Shown here: in pieces, positions 1 through 9,900 of the stretch
How the letters are laid out: every line of letters begins with the position of its first letter
Position numbering within the stretch: position 1 is the stretch's first letter
NCBI GenBank assembly: GCA_934045905.1
Contig: OW203763.1
Span: 36,035,017 to 36,099,016 of the forward strand
Source: Leuctra nigra
Lineage: Eukaryota; Arthropoda; Insecta; Plecoptera; Leuctridae
Reading direction: 5' to 3'
Length of the DNA stretch: 64,000 nucleotides
Notes under the pieces: model-generated
Database searches by the model: none
What the model was told of the DNA's origin: nothing
What the model saw: only the letters and a program-made list of their open reading frames with translations
Made by a program: the position numbers and the translations under genes

Positions 1-174
1 TTAGAGGATTTCTCGCTGGTTTAAATCACTGAAATGTAACACTATGGACAGAGGTTCTCTATGATAACACCACTAGCCGCTATTAGGTCAGGTTTTGGTG
101 TCCCTTATGGTGTTTATCAGCAAATCAGAAATTCAAACGCCACCATTTGTTTTGTCCTTCAAATTTAATATCTA

Positions 175-275
175 AATAAGTAACTTGAAACTTGAAAGTA
201 TCAACTTGAAAGTTGAAAGTTTCAACTTGAAATTTGAAAGTTTTAACTTGAAACTTTAAAGTTTCAAACATACCT
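175..275. repeat. AT-rich short tandem repeat (CTTGAAAGTTTCAA-like)
   Basis: Alternating CTTGAAA and TTTCAA words recur about every 13-15 bases. Each word is close to the reverse complement of the next, so the stretch can fold on itself. No coding content is seen. Confidence 0.6.
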
Positions 276-409
276 ATTTCTTGATTACGAAAGAGGTAGA
301 AATCGTTGAAGTTCTGTACAGTTGAAAAAAATGAGTTTTCAAGACAAAATTAAGTGTTGAAGAATTTATTTGAAGTAATTTGTAGGAATCAGGTAAATGA
401 ATTCATAAT

Positions 410-880
410 TAAGGAGGTATGTCCGAATTTCACTTATGTATAGAAATCGTTCAAATTTCGCATATAGATAGAGTTTTATGTTCTGCATCATAATATGGCG
501 AGAAAAAGTGGTCAACGTGAACTAATTTTCGAGATATATCGCTTCAAAGTTACAGCTTTTCTCACGGTTTAACATTGCGACCATACGGAAAAGTCATGCT
601 GATATTTTTAAAAGCGTATTTGGCTTCTTTCCCACTCATAGATTTGTTTAAAAACTACTATAGCGTGTGTCTAATGCAATATTTTATTATTACAGTTTTA
701 GATGTATACCTTCGTAGACGTTTTACCGAGCTATGAGGGTTTTACTGCCTTATTTTTACGTTTTTCTGTCTGAAAAGTGCAGTTTTACATGTAAAATTGT
801 GTTGCCATGGTAAAACGGCCTTATAGAAATTCGAAATTTTTTGCCAATTTGTAGAAATTTCCAGAAGACCGTGAATATAT
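410..880. other. Diverged copy of the downstream flank of the NACHT gene unit
   Basis: By eye this aligns in the same order with 34940-35020 plus 35893-36265, which lie downstream of the second NACHT gene. Shared words include CTATGAGGGTTT, AAAGTGCAGTTTT and AAAATTGTGTT. The Helitron-like element at 35024-35892 is absent here, so this stretch shows the empty site. Because this flank lies 3' of a NACHT gene in unit B, a further gene copy probably sits just left of the window. No gene is present in the stretch itself. Confidence 0.6.
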
Positions 881-1140
881 CACTTGTCTGTCCTTAAGGA
901 AGAATCAGCGCCAGGTGACCGACCAACAATCTTATGCCCTTTTTTTGTCCCGTTGAAAAACGATCCCAGAGACCGCATAGATTACGTTAGTATGCGTGCC
1001 AAATTTCAGATCGATTGATTGTGCGGTTTGTCCTGGACAGTGCAGGCAAAACAAAAGAAACAAACAAACACACTGAGAGAGTGCCATAAGAGTACCGTGG
1101 TGACGCTCATTTAACAAACACACAGAGATTTCCGACCAAT
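881..1140 (-). repeat. Helitron-like family fragment (5' part)
   Basis: It matches the 5' portion of the copy at 48269-49291 in opposite orientation: the words GTACCGTGGTGACGCTCA, CATAAGAGTACC and AAATTTCAGATCGATTG are shared. The terminal GAGCGAGC motif is degraded. The 63-aa ORF inside is a by-product of the repeat. Confidence 0.55.
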
Positions 1141-1724
1141 AGGGCGTGCCAAAGATAGGACGATAAGTTGTACGCCGTAAGCGTCATGAACGTTTGGTGG
1201 GTAAGTGTCTCATCTTTATTCTGAAATTCTTTGTTTTCAGTATCTTTGACCGCCATTTTTCAAATTCGAATTAGTGTGACTTTGGACCGAAATGGGTTAC
1301 CTATTCGAAACGACTTAAATATTATATTTTAACTTCGTAGTACTTCAGATGAAGGAAACTATCACTTCCCTGGCTAAAACAATGTTCGGGTAATCATTTA
1401 AAAATAACTCAATGCTGGGTAAAACTCCAAAATGCCATAATACAAAGTAAATTCATACTCAGGCTCATCAGCTGTCCACGTCTGCATTCTAGCAACTTGT
1501 GACCACATTTAACCTGTTCTATGAATTGATAAGTATTTATTTAGATATATTAGCAGTGTATAAACATCACAACTACGAATTAAAGCAAGGAGAAATAGTT
1601 TAGATCAGTAAATAACACTAAAACTGAGCCGCCATCTAGGTACACAATTTCGGCCTGACGTAGTTTCCAATTCGAATGAAAGTCACCGCCACCAATAGTT
1701 GACTGACAAACAGCCAGCCTGACT

Positions 1725-1830
1725 GGATATCTCTGATATCTCTGATATCGACTGATATCGACTTATATCGACTTATATCTGACTGGATATCGGAAGGTCG
1801 TGGGTTCGAGTCCCACTCGAGGAAAATCTT
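1725..1830 (+). other. GATATC-rich repeat followed by a tRNA T-arm-like block
   Basis: Several GATATCGACT/GATATCTCT units run into GTGGGTTCGAGTCCCAC (about 1798-1820), a perfect 5-bp T-stem with a B-box loop. No matching acceptor or D-arm half is visible upstream, so this is a tRNA-derived SINE remnant or tRNA pseudogene rather than a working tRNA. Confidence 0.35.
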
Positions 1831-1899
1831 TTCTCATTGCAGTTGGTATTTTTTTACAATCTTACTAACTTGTTTTTTCCCACAAAATGCATTGTGCTG

Positions 1900-2165
1900 C
1901 TATCTGCTGGTTGTTTCGCTTTGCACATGCCCTATCAGGAGATATTTTTTATAATTTTACACGTGATTGCACGACTGCAATTCCGTCACAGGGCTGTGAT
2001 ATCAGGAGATATTTATTTAAACATTTAACCAATGAATGGATTTCAAAAAAATTAGGGTCTGCAACGCCCAGAGAATGTCCGAACATGTGTGCAAAATTAC
2101 AGCTCGATCGAAGAAAAACTGTGACCTGTAAAGTTCGTTCACGTTTAGAATAGCAAGCCAATATG
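1900..2165 (-). repeat. Helitron-like family internal fragment
   Basis: The blocks CTATCAGGAGATATTT, ATGGATTTCAAAAAAATTAG, GGGTCTGCAA and GTGTGCAAAATT also occur in the fuller copies at 22223-23110 and 43319-45102. Both termini are missing here. ORFs in this stretch are not real genes. Confidence 0.55.
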
Positions 2166-2640
2166 GCGGCCGTGTACTCCTGAAGTCAAGCGAACGTATA
2201 CGTTGTAACAAGTTGGCCTATCTAGGTTAGAAAATTTACTTTAAAAATAATAATGTTTGCTTGAAATAGGTTTACAGAATGAACAAGCTTGTAGCATGGC
2301 ATTCTTAGAGTCAAGGTTAACTGAACACAAAGTAATTAATTAGAATCATTATGTAAACTTACAATCTTAAATTTCAACAGCAATCAAAATATAGACAAAA
2401 ATATAACGAGCAATCAAATAAGTTAAACAATGTGCAATTATATCAAGAAAGTGAGTGAATCCATATAAAAAGTATGTGACCTTACCAAAATTGTGATGTC
2501 ACCACGCAATAACAAGTGAACCAGTCATTGTAATAACGCTACAAAACCAGTCAGCCAGACTAGTTTTCAGTGATTCCAAGAAAAGCATGGGCTTACGTGC
2601 AGAAAGAAAGTCGTTTCGCGCGTTTCCGAGATGACAGAAT
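2166..2640. other. AT-rich spacer
   Basis: No open coding stretch, splice-bounded exon or recognisable repeat was seen here. Confidence 0.5.
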
Positions 2641-3440
2641 GCCTAAAAATAGCTACCACGTGTACGAAACCAACCAATCATATTCTTTGGCGGTAAACCG
2701 AGGTGAGAGGGTATAAAACGTCAAGCTACCAGCCAAACATCATCAGTCGGAGTTTTCTCAGGCAGTGAGACCTGTCTCGTGAACCAGTGAAGCCAGTGGG
2801 CGCGAATATAGTATAACTTCAGCGGGACAGTGCCGACGTGATCAAGACCATTAAACGTAAAGTAACATTTTGTACAAACTTAAAAATTAATAAAATCAAT
2901 CTTCAAGCCAAAATGCAGAGGCATATAATATCGCATTACAATCTTCGTTTATCAGTGATCAACTGAACAGTTTCAAGTTTTTCAACATATAAAAGTATTA
3001 AAGTCAGTGACTTGCACACTCCGGGAGGATCCGACGAGTCTGCAGCCACGAGCGTCATCAGCCTGAGCCAACTTGAACCAACTGCCCGAGGAGGTCACTC
3101 CTTGTGCACAGCCTGCTGGACGTCCTGGTAACCAAAGGGGTTACCCAGACATCATCACATCGCGACTGAAGGGGTGACATATCCGGTCACTCAACTGCTG
3201 TTGAACAGGAGTTCAATAGGCCCACTGCTCGAGGGTCAACGCCATCTACTGTTTACTTCATGCAAGGCGACATCATCACTACGGCTGACGTATCGAACGT
3301 AATATTGTACATAATAATTTTGATTGCTCCTTTCACATCAATGAACATTTATTTTCTTTATAATAAACAGATTATAATATTGCTGATTCTTTGTGTTCTA
3401 CCCTCTGAGCCAAATCCCGCAGGTTTCAACGTACAGATGT
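2640..3440 (+). mobile_element. Possible solo LTR or noncoding transcript unit
   Basis: The stretch holds a good core promoter (2712-2747), a GC-richer leader unlike the AT-rich surroundings, and AATAAA signals at about 2889 and 3362. It contains no convincing protein; the 60-aa ORF at 3260-3442 looks like chance. Solo LTR is the favoured reading, but ends and target duplication are not resolved. Confidence 0.3.
2712..2747 (+). promoter_or_regulatory. TATA box plus initiator (core promoter)
   Basis: TATAAAA at 2712-2718 is followed by TCAGT at 2743-2747, the arthropod initiator. The initiator A is 33 bases from the first T of the TATA box, which is normal spacing. About 890 bases downstream there is no long ORF. 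AATAAA occurs at 2889 and again near 3362. Promoter, poly(A) signal and no gene together suggest a solo LTR, but I could not find matching TG..CA ends with a target duplication. Confidence 0.45.
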
Positions 3441-3689
3441 AAATATCAATTCAATATTCAAAAAATATGTATAAAACCACTGTAGATAAAAATAAATCAT
3501 TATTATTGAATATTTCTAATATTTTTTACTATTAAACATAGTGTATTTCACATAATTTATACAATTTCAATAATACAAGAAGAAAGTCTTGCCATTGACA
3601 GGGCAGTGTTCACGTGAACGATCAATGAACGACGTGATCGACCAAAACTTCATAAATATTTTTAACGTGAACGAACTTTATATCCTCAT

Positions 3690-3755
3690 TAACAGAAAAA
3701 AAACAGAGTTTCGTGCCAAAAGAGCCAAAAGGAGACGCTCGCTTCGCTTGCTCAA
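3690..3755 (-). repeat. Helitron-like family 5'-terminal fragment
   Basis: A-rich tract, then GTGCCAAAAGAGCCAAAAGG, then a diverged copy of the GACGCTCGCTTCGCTCGCTCAA terminus. It is the same terminus as at 23110 and 45102, with one base changed in the GAGCGAGC repeat. Confidence 0.6.
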
Positions 3756-3861
3756 TAACTCCCAGTTGTACGTACACAATATTCAAGATGATATTGAAAG
3801 TCACTTGCGTTTTAGACAAGATAGTTATACGAGATTGTCAATATACGAGACCTAAATAATT

Positions 3862-3903
3862 GATGGTCAAACATCTGTTTGATCAATCATGTTTGACCAT
3901 CAA
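3862..3903. repeat. Perfect short hairpin
   Basis: TTGATGGTCAAACA and its reverse complement TGTTTGACCATCAA are separated by about 14 bases. It overlaps no gene and may be a tiny foldback remnant. Confidence 0.6.
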
Positions 3904-4139
3904 CGCAAGAATCAGGAAAGTTTTATTTAACACTTCATCTAGAAAAGCTGCAGTGCTACATATCTTTATACATGACAGCATTTCTATCACTAAGATATTA
4001 CTCCATCAACTCACTCTAGCTCTTGATCTAGGAAATCATATAATGTTGTAAATGCCACATCGTTGCCTAACCTAATTTTCCCTCTCAATTATTACATTTT
4101 TACTATTATTTTACTTGGATCAATGTATTAATTGTATAA

Positions 4140-4405
4140 GTATTCTACCTGCAACAACGAAAAGCCCAGCGCACAGAAGTAATATTTCTCCAGCCAACAA
4201 GATATTATATTTTATGACTCTGGTCACGTTAACGAGATATTAAAGTGCAATATATTTTAATAGTTATAATACAGGTAGGCAGAAGTGTGTAATTACATTA
4301 TCTTTGCGTGCATTTAGAAGTTATTTATTGCTATGTAAGAAACATGCCATTTCGTAGTAAATAATAAATATTGATAATGCCAATATTACGTATTATTAAC
4401 ATGAG
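4140..4405. repeat. Local direct duplication, left member
   Basis: It shares ordered blocks with 5765-6085: TTTCTCCAGCCAACA, GTGTAATTAC, AAGTTATTTAT, TTGCTATGT and TTATTAACATG. The right member has extra GC-rich bases near 5860-5940. Neither carries terminal inverted repeats, so a segmental duplication fits better than an element. Confidence 0.5.
4149..4200 (-). pseudogene. Decayed duplicate of a signal-peptide exon
   Basis: It aligns base for base over 52 bases with the candidate exon at 5775-5826, including the GCAG|GTAGAA donor. The position of the ATG reads TTG here, so the start is lost. The reading frame stays open (LAGEILLLCAGLFVVA) and several differences are synonymous, so it may have been coding until recently. 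It lies in a roughly 270-base direct duplication (about 4140-4405 against 5765-6085). Confidence 0.4.
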
Positions 4406-5415
4406 ATTATAAGTTGGTTACGCAAAACGAGTATATGATAATGTTATGCAATGAGACCGCACCTGTTTCTTAAGTTCTAAAAGGGGCAAGTCAAAGCTTG
4501 AACAATACGTTGCTCGCCGATGTGTCATGAGGTTTGTGGGAAGAAGAGTTGTCATTTCATTTGGTTCCTTGTCCTTGGCAGATGGCAGCCGGTTATACGA
4601 GATTTTTTTCCGGTTAATACTTCTTTTTTGGAAGAAAAATTGAGTATTACAAAAACTTTTGGTAACTATCTTATTTAATCAATTAGAAGTCTGATATAAA
4701 AGTGTAGGTTGAAATGTTGTGTCTGACAGCCATTATAATATCAGTAAAACGAAGGATCTATCATTAACTGTAAATGTGCCTCATTGCGAATTAAACAATC
4801 GAATATTCTTTCCTCTAAAGGGTTTTATACCAAATACAATTCCGTCACAGGGCTATCATGAATGGCATTGAAAACTTAATCTAGATGAATCCATCATATT
4901 CACATTATTTCAACAATTCGAGTTCAATGGAGGTTAGCATTTCATTTAAAAAAGCTGGCGTGCTATAAATTACTTTAACTGACAGCTTTTCTTAAAAATC
5001 ACTTAAATATTTCTTTATTATTTTAAATAAATAAGGAATTGTATATTATTTAAAGGATCTATTGGCTGCCTTTTCTCCTGGCGCTCTACGCCAGCCAAGT
5101 CGTACGGCGCGCACACTCTCACACAACATATACCATTAAAACAGAAAGGCTGGAGCAACCCACTTTTACTGTAAGCATCAAAGTGGCATTATCGGCCAAC
5201 TGGATCTAAAAAATGGAAAATGTCACATTGTTGCGAACTATTTCAATTTGGAGCCATATACTATATCCATATCCATACCATACCATATCCCTACCATATA
5301 TACCAAATTTGGGAACAATGGGATATGTTGTTTGCGAGCTAGAAGGCCGTGAAAATCGCGAAATTGTACGGCTTTTTTCTTATAATGATTATCCCCATAA
5401 AAAACACTCGGTGTA
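4406..5415. other. AT-rich spacer
   Basis: No gene seen. A CATACCATATCC-type short repeat lies at about 5265-5305. The two roughly 66-aa ORFs over it are on opposite strands of the same low-complexity DNA and are not supported. Confidence 0.5.
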
Positions 5416-5420
5416 ACATA

Positions 5421-5711
5421 CCAGCCTAGTCTCTTCAACTATAAAAAATAGAAGAAATCTAAAAATTCAACACTGAAAAGTAGTGATATCAAAAAATAGA
5501 CCAAGTCAAAACATATTTAAAAACAAAATATATACTTGGCGCATCGTTCTTTAGGATGCTATTTATATGCACGATGCTCTAAATATATTTTTGTTTTTAA
5601 AAATAAATTTTGATCTTTGGTTTTGACTTGGCCCATTTTTTGATTTCACTACTTTTCAGTGTTGAATTTTTAGATGTCTTCTATATTTTATAGTTAAAGA
5701 GACTTGTCTGG
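5421..5711. mobile_element. Foldback MITE with TA flanks
   Basis: Two arms of about 115 bases are inverted copies of each other; terminal words are CCAG..AGTCTCTT and AAGAGACT..CTGG. TA dinucleotides flank both ends (5419-5420 and 5712-5713), as expected for Tc1/mariner-mobilised elements. A half copy occurs near 38580-38625. Non-coding. Confidence 0.7.
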
Positions 5712-5774
5712 TATTTTTATTTCTATGGTATTAATTAACGTGGATTATTGTTTGCCTGTTCCTAAGTGTTCTAC

Positions 5775-5826
5775 CTGCCACGGCGCCCAACACGAGGGCG
5801 AGCAGTAGTATTTCTCCAGCCAACAT
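5775..5826 (-). CDS. Candidate signal-peptide first exon of a split gene
   Basis: On the - strand an ATG at 5826-5824 opens the reading MLAGEILLLALVLGAVA, a typical short secretory signal (hydrophobic core and small residues before a likely cleavage site), and runs into G|GTAGAA, a usable but weak splice donor after 5775. The exon would end in phase 1. I could not find its partner exons to the left. The only other evidence is the duplicate at 4149-4200, which keeps the frame with partly synonymous changes. If real, it starts a small secreted protein; it may equally be a chance hydrophobic ORF. Confidence 0.35.
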
Positions 5827-6085
5827 GACGACTCGGTCTTGATTCCTGTAGAAGTGAGGTTCATGTAACACCGCACTGTCAGGGTCACGTGATCACCACG
5901 CATGCGCATTGCGTGGCTTTGCGTCGTCTGTCCATCATGAGACGTCGTGTCGTGTGTAATTACTTTTACCTTCACTGCATTTATAAGTTATTTATAGCGG
6001 TTAATTGCTATGTGAGATGCATGCCGTGTTTGAGGTTGATTTTACATATTGATACTGTTTGTAATATGTGTTATTAACATGTTCG

Positions 6086-6429
6086 CTGGTCGCGATATTC
6101 TAGACATCTGGAACTATTGCGTAAGGAGTTAAAATTATTATTGACAAGATCTTTACACATTGTCACTCGCCAAACATGTCACTTTAAATTGCTAAGCCTC
6201 ATATGTAATTATAACTTCCGAAAGTGGGGAATTTGTCTTTTAACAATAATCAGGTCCTCCATTTTCGAGATTATTCGAGTGCTGGTATAATCGAGCGTGA
6301 CGTCATACCCAACGAAATAGCATTCAAATAATAAGCATTATTATTTTCCTCTGTCTGACCGAGTGTATATGAAAATTGGACACTTGCAAAGAAAATCGTA
6401 CCAATAGATTATCGTGTTTGGATGGATAT
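6086..6429. other. Upstream flank of NACHT gene copy A (duplicated)
   Basis: 6143-6210 aligns with 21885-21965 and 6215-6420 aligns with 24825-25025 (shared: TAATCGAGCGTGACGTCATA, CCCAACGAAA, TTGGACACTTGCAAAGAAAA). In unit B the two blocks are pushed apart by about 2.85 kb of inserted elements. The conserved GTGACGTCAT word is a CRE-like site and could be regulatory, but this is inference. Confidence 0.6.
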
Positions 6430-6475
6430 GTTGCGCGTATCGGTGCTCGCTCATCAAGCGCTTAGAGTTTCCTAG
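6430..6475 (+). repeat. Helitron-like 3' terminus upstream of copy A
   Basis: GTTGCGCGTATCGGTGCTCG, then CTCATCAAGCGC, then TTTCCTAG. This is the family's 3' end (compare 49240-49291), here with a slightly shortened terminal hairpin. The same relic lies at the equivalent place in front of copy B, so it predates the gene duplication. Confidence 0.65.
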
Positions 6476-6492
6476 CTATCTTTTACTGAACT

Positions 6493-6928
6493 GTTTTTTT
6501 TTTTTTTTTTTTTTTTTTAAACGTCTTTATTTGAAGAGCGAAGTTAAGCCAATGGCTTCTCTTCCACTTAACTCTTATTAAATAGCTTCGTAATGTTTCA
6601 GAACACATCATTATATATAAAATAAAGAGTACGGTAATTCTTATTGTTATTCTAGGGATGCCAAGCGAGAGAGTAGTTACCTTCCTGCGCTCTGCTGGCT
6701 TTTTAACGTCCCATCCCAAGGACGGTGTAACGCCCGTCGAGAGGCTGATAACAGGTGGAGGGGTGTCGTCACACTAACCCCCAACCACCCCAGTCTCTCT
6801 GGCCCAACGGCAGCAACTGGCAGGCCAGAGTTGAACGGTCACCCATCCAACCTCTGACCGCGCTCAATGTTGCTTAACCTCGGTGATCTGACGAGAACCG
6901 AGGTATCCATTACACCAGCCGTTGGGTT
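6493..6928 (-). mobile_element. 5S rRNA-derived SINE (SINE3-type)
   Basis: Read on the - strand it begins near 6928 with AACCCAACGGCTGGTG and contains the 5S rRNA hallmarks TCGGTTCTCGTCAGATCACC, GAGGTTAAGCAACAT, GAGCGCGGTCAG and TTGGATGGGTGACC. After a 3' body of about 300 bases it ends in a 26-base poly(A) tail (poly-T at 6493-6518). The homologous leader of copy B (25430-25445) lacks it, so it inserted after the duplication. The internal 5S promoter (A box, intermediate element, C box) would drive Pol III transcription away from the NACHT gene. The target duplication is not clear. Confidence 0.75.
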
Positions 6929-6966
6929 AAAAGTCATTTTATGTCTTCTTACAGATATCGAGCGCT

Positions 6967-9900
6967 ATGAAGTACAACAAGCTGCCCGGAGCCGCCAACT
7001 TGCTCGGCCAGCAGTACGAATACAAGATGGCGGCGCTCTTGCTCATGCGCGGCGTCAATCAAACAGCTGGCTTCTGCATGGGGACCAACGTCGCCGGCGC
7101 AGGCGCGTTCGACGACGTGGTGTTTAAATACAAGCTTAAAGACGATACAGAGTTCAGGACTACTTTCATGCAGTTGAAGCATAATGAGAAAGGAAACTTG
7201 ATTATTACCCTTGAACAGCTTTGCAAACCGTCTGGTAACTTTAGCATGTATAAATACTACAAGTCTTGGTGTGAAGTGGCAATGAATGTAGGGATTGAGA
7301 AATGGACGGCGCTTGATCTTTTTAATGTTGACTTTAGTAATTGTGAGTTTCTTATTTACACGAACGGAAAGATTGACGAGTCGGTGACTTCAGAAAGAAC
7401 GAGGTGCAGCACGGCTTTCTTTGACACAAACAAGGATTCCACAGTTTCCAATCCGTCCTTTTTCAATGATTCAACAGTCGACAAGATCAAAGTAGAATGT
7501 AACAAGTATCAGGAAAATGACAAAGATCTGAAAGAAAACTTGAAGGACGTCATGAAAAAACATCCAGTCGAAGATTTTCTCCGGAATCTTCAATGGTTCA
7601 CGAGACAAGCGTCGGAGGAGAAGCTGACAGCTCTAATTGAAGAAGAGATCAAGACGGCCGTGGAAACAAACGAGAAGGACACTCAGGAGATTGCAAAGGT
7701 TTTCATAGAGAAAATGAAACTTTGGTGGGAAGAAAAGGAAATGTCGGATATTCTCACTGAGACTGCGCAGTTGTGGAGTGACGTCATTGTCTCGCGTCTT
7801 GACTTGATGAATGATTCGAAGAGGAAGGAGATGGAAGCGTTGAACATCAGCTTCACTGACCAAGAGATCGACTCCTTCAACCAATCACTGTCCAGCAGTC
7901 TTGTGATTAACGTGACGTCACCACATGTCAAGTTGACGGGCTTGAAGATAAGCCAGGCTTTGGAGAAGAAGTACAAGCAGCGGTACATCCTAATGGGTCA
8001 AGAAGCTATGTTGTCATGGCAACGCGAGGTTCTGCGCGCGTGGCAGAGTGTGTGGTGTGACGTGCTGGTGATAGAGTGCAGCACTGATGCCACATCACTC
8101 GCTCAGCTGAGCGAAGCCTCGCCAGGCAAGAAGCTGATTCTCCTCTCAGAGTCTGCGTTGCCAGGTTACCAGCAACATCATGACATCTTCACCTGGAATC
8201 AGCTGGAAGAAACTTCAAAGACATTGCTCATGGAGAAGCGAGTTGACTTTCAGGGGTATGAAGTCAGCCTCGGGTCGGTGGTGGGGGAACACTGCACGCA
8301 TGCGCTGACTGGAGACGTTGTGACACAACTTCTTTGTCCTAACTTCAAGTTGACGATCGGTCGGAAGCTCGAGAACAAGATCCCGTATTACATCCCTCGA
8401 AGCCTGGAAAGACGGGATTACATCAAGGAAGACATATTTAAGATGAAACACGAGGACGACTTTTTCATTCTCAGCAATGCAAATGAGAGATTAGTCACCC
8501 GCCTTGGGACGAAGCTGACCAAGCTGGTTGACAGACGTACAGAATGTGAAGACCATTTCTACTGGACAAACGACTCTTTCACAGCAGACGACTTCACAAC
8601 ATTATGCGTGAATAATCCAGAGAAGAACATACATTGGTTGTCAGGAGACTCGGACAGCTTATATTGGAAGCAATCATTCAACGACATGGCCGTTATCAAG
8701 CAGAACCTCGACACAACGAAGAAGAGAACAGTGAAGGCTGAAGATGTTGACGAGAGAGTTGTTCTCGTGACTGCTGACCCTGGGATGGGCAAAAGCAGCC
8801 TCGTCACACACTTAGCCCAGGAAGTAAAGGCAAATGACAAGTCACAGTGGATTATTCGCATCAATTTGAATGACGTTACTGGGGATTTATTTAACTTTAA
8901 TGAGAAGTATTTTCACTGCCAAGAAAATGTGATTGAATTCTTACTAGCATCAGAAGAAAGGAGGGAGTGCCAACTTGGGAGGGAAATTCTTCGGTTTCGG
9001 TTGATGGATGGTGGAAATGTAGGTTTATTTCTCGATGGTTTTGATGAGATATGTCCTCATTACGACGACAAAGTCACCGCGTTGATCGAAACTATCAAGC
9101 AACTAAAAGTCACGAACATCTGGGTGACGTCTAGAAACTTAATGCGACATCATCTGGAGAGTAAACTTGTGACACCATGTTACTCCATGAAACCATTTTC
9201 AATTCCTGACCAACAAAACTTTCTTGTCCAATACTGGAGCTCAAAGCAAAAGATCGAAGCTATCATTCTGAAGAAGTTTGCCGAGGAATTACTGAAGTTG
9301 TCGTCAAATTCGCTCAAGGACAAAGAAAGGGAGATTTCCGGTATACCTTTGCAGTGCCTCATGCTGGCCGAGGCATTCGAAGCTCAGTTGATGACATTTA
9401 CAGAAAGAGGAAAACTGACATTTCCACCGCGGCTGGATTTGCTCTATCTCTACGAATCATTCGTATCAAAGAAGATTCACATTCTATTCCAAGAGAAACG
9501 GAAAACTGACGTCACAAACTCATGGAATATTTCCGCAATGCGCAATGAAGACTCTCAAATACGGGCGTGTCATTCAGAAGCGGCCATGTTGTTACTTCTT
9601 TCAGATGAAGAAACGTTTTTGTTGACTAACAGAAAGGACATTGAGACGAACGTTAAGAAGAGTTTTGCTGAAGGCAAAGGAACGGCAGGTTTGATTGACG
9701 GTATACATGAAGACAAACCAAGATTCATCCATCGTACGTTTGCAGAGTTCTTCTTAGCTCTGTGGCTTTCAGGCAACATGCCATCCAGCACTGAATTCAT
9801 AGCGCAAAACCTGTCAGAAAAACGTTTCACAACTGTTTGGCTTTTCTTCGACCGACTCCTTGCAAGAGATTGTCCGCTGCACAACGCAGTGTTGAGCGCT

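Noticed and set aside
932..1123. 63-aa ORF, and the matching ORF at 48269-48481 and SERSER-type ORFs at 22904 and 44980
   Set aside because: All fall on the GAGCGAGCG terminus and A-rich tract of the Helitron-like repeat; recurrence reflects the repeat, not a gene.
1796..1823. tRNA gene
   Set aside because: Only a T-arm is present; no D-arm, anticodon arm or acceptor pairing.
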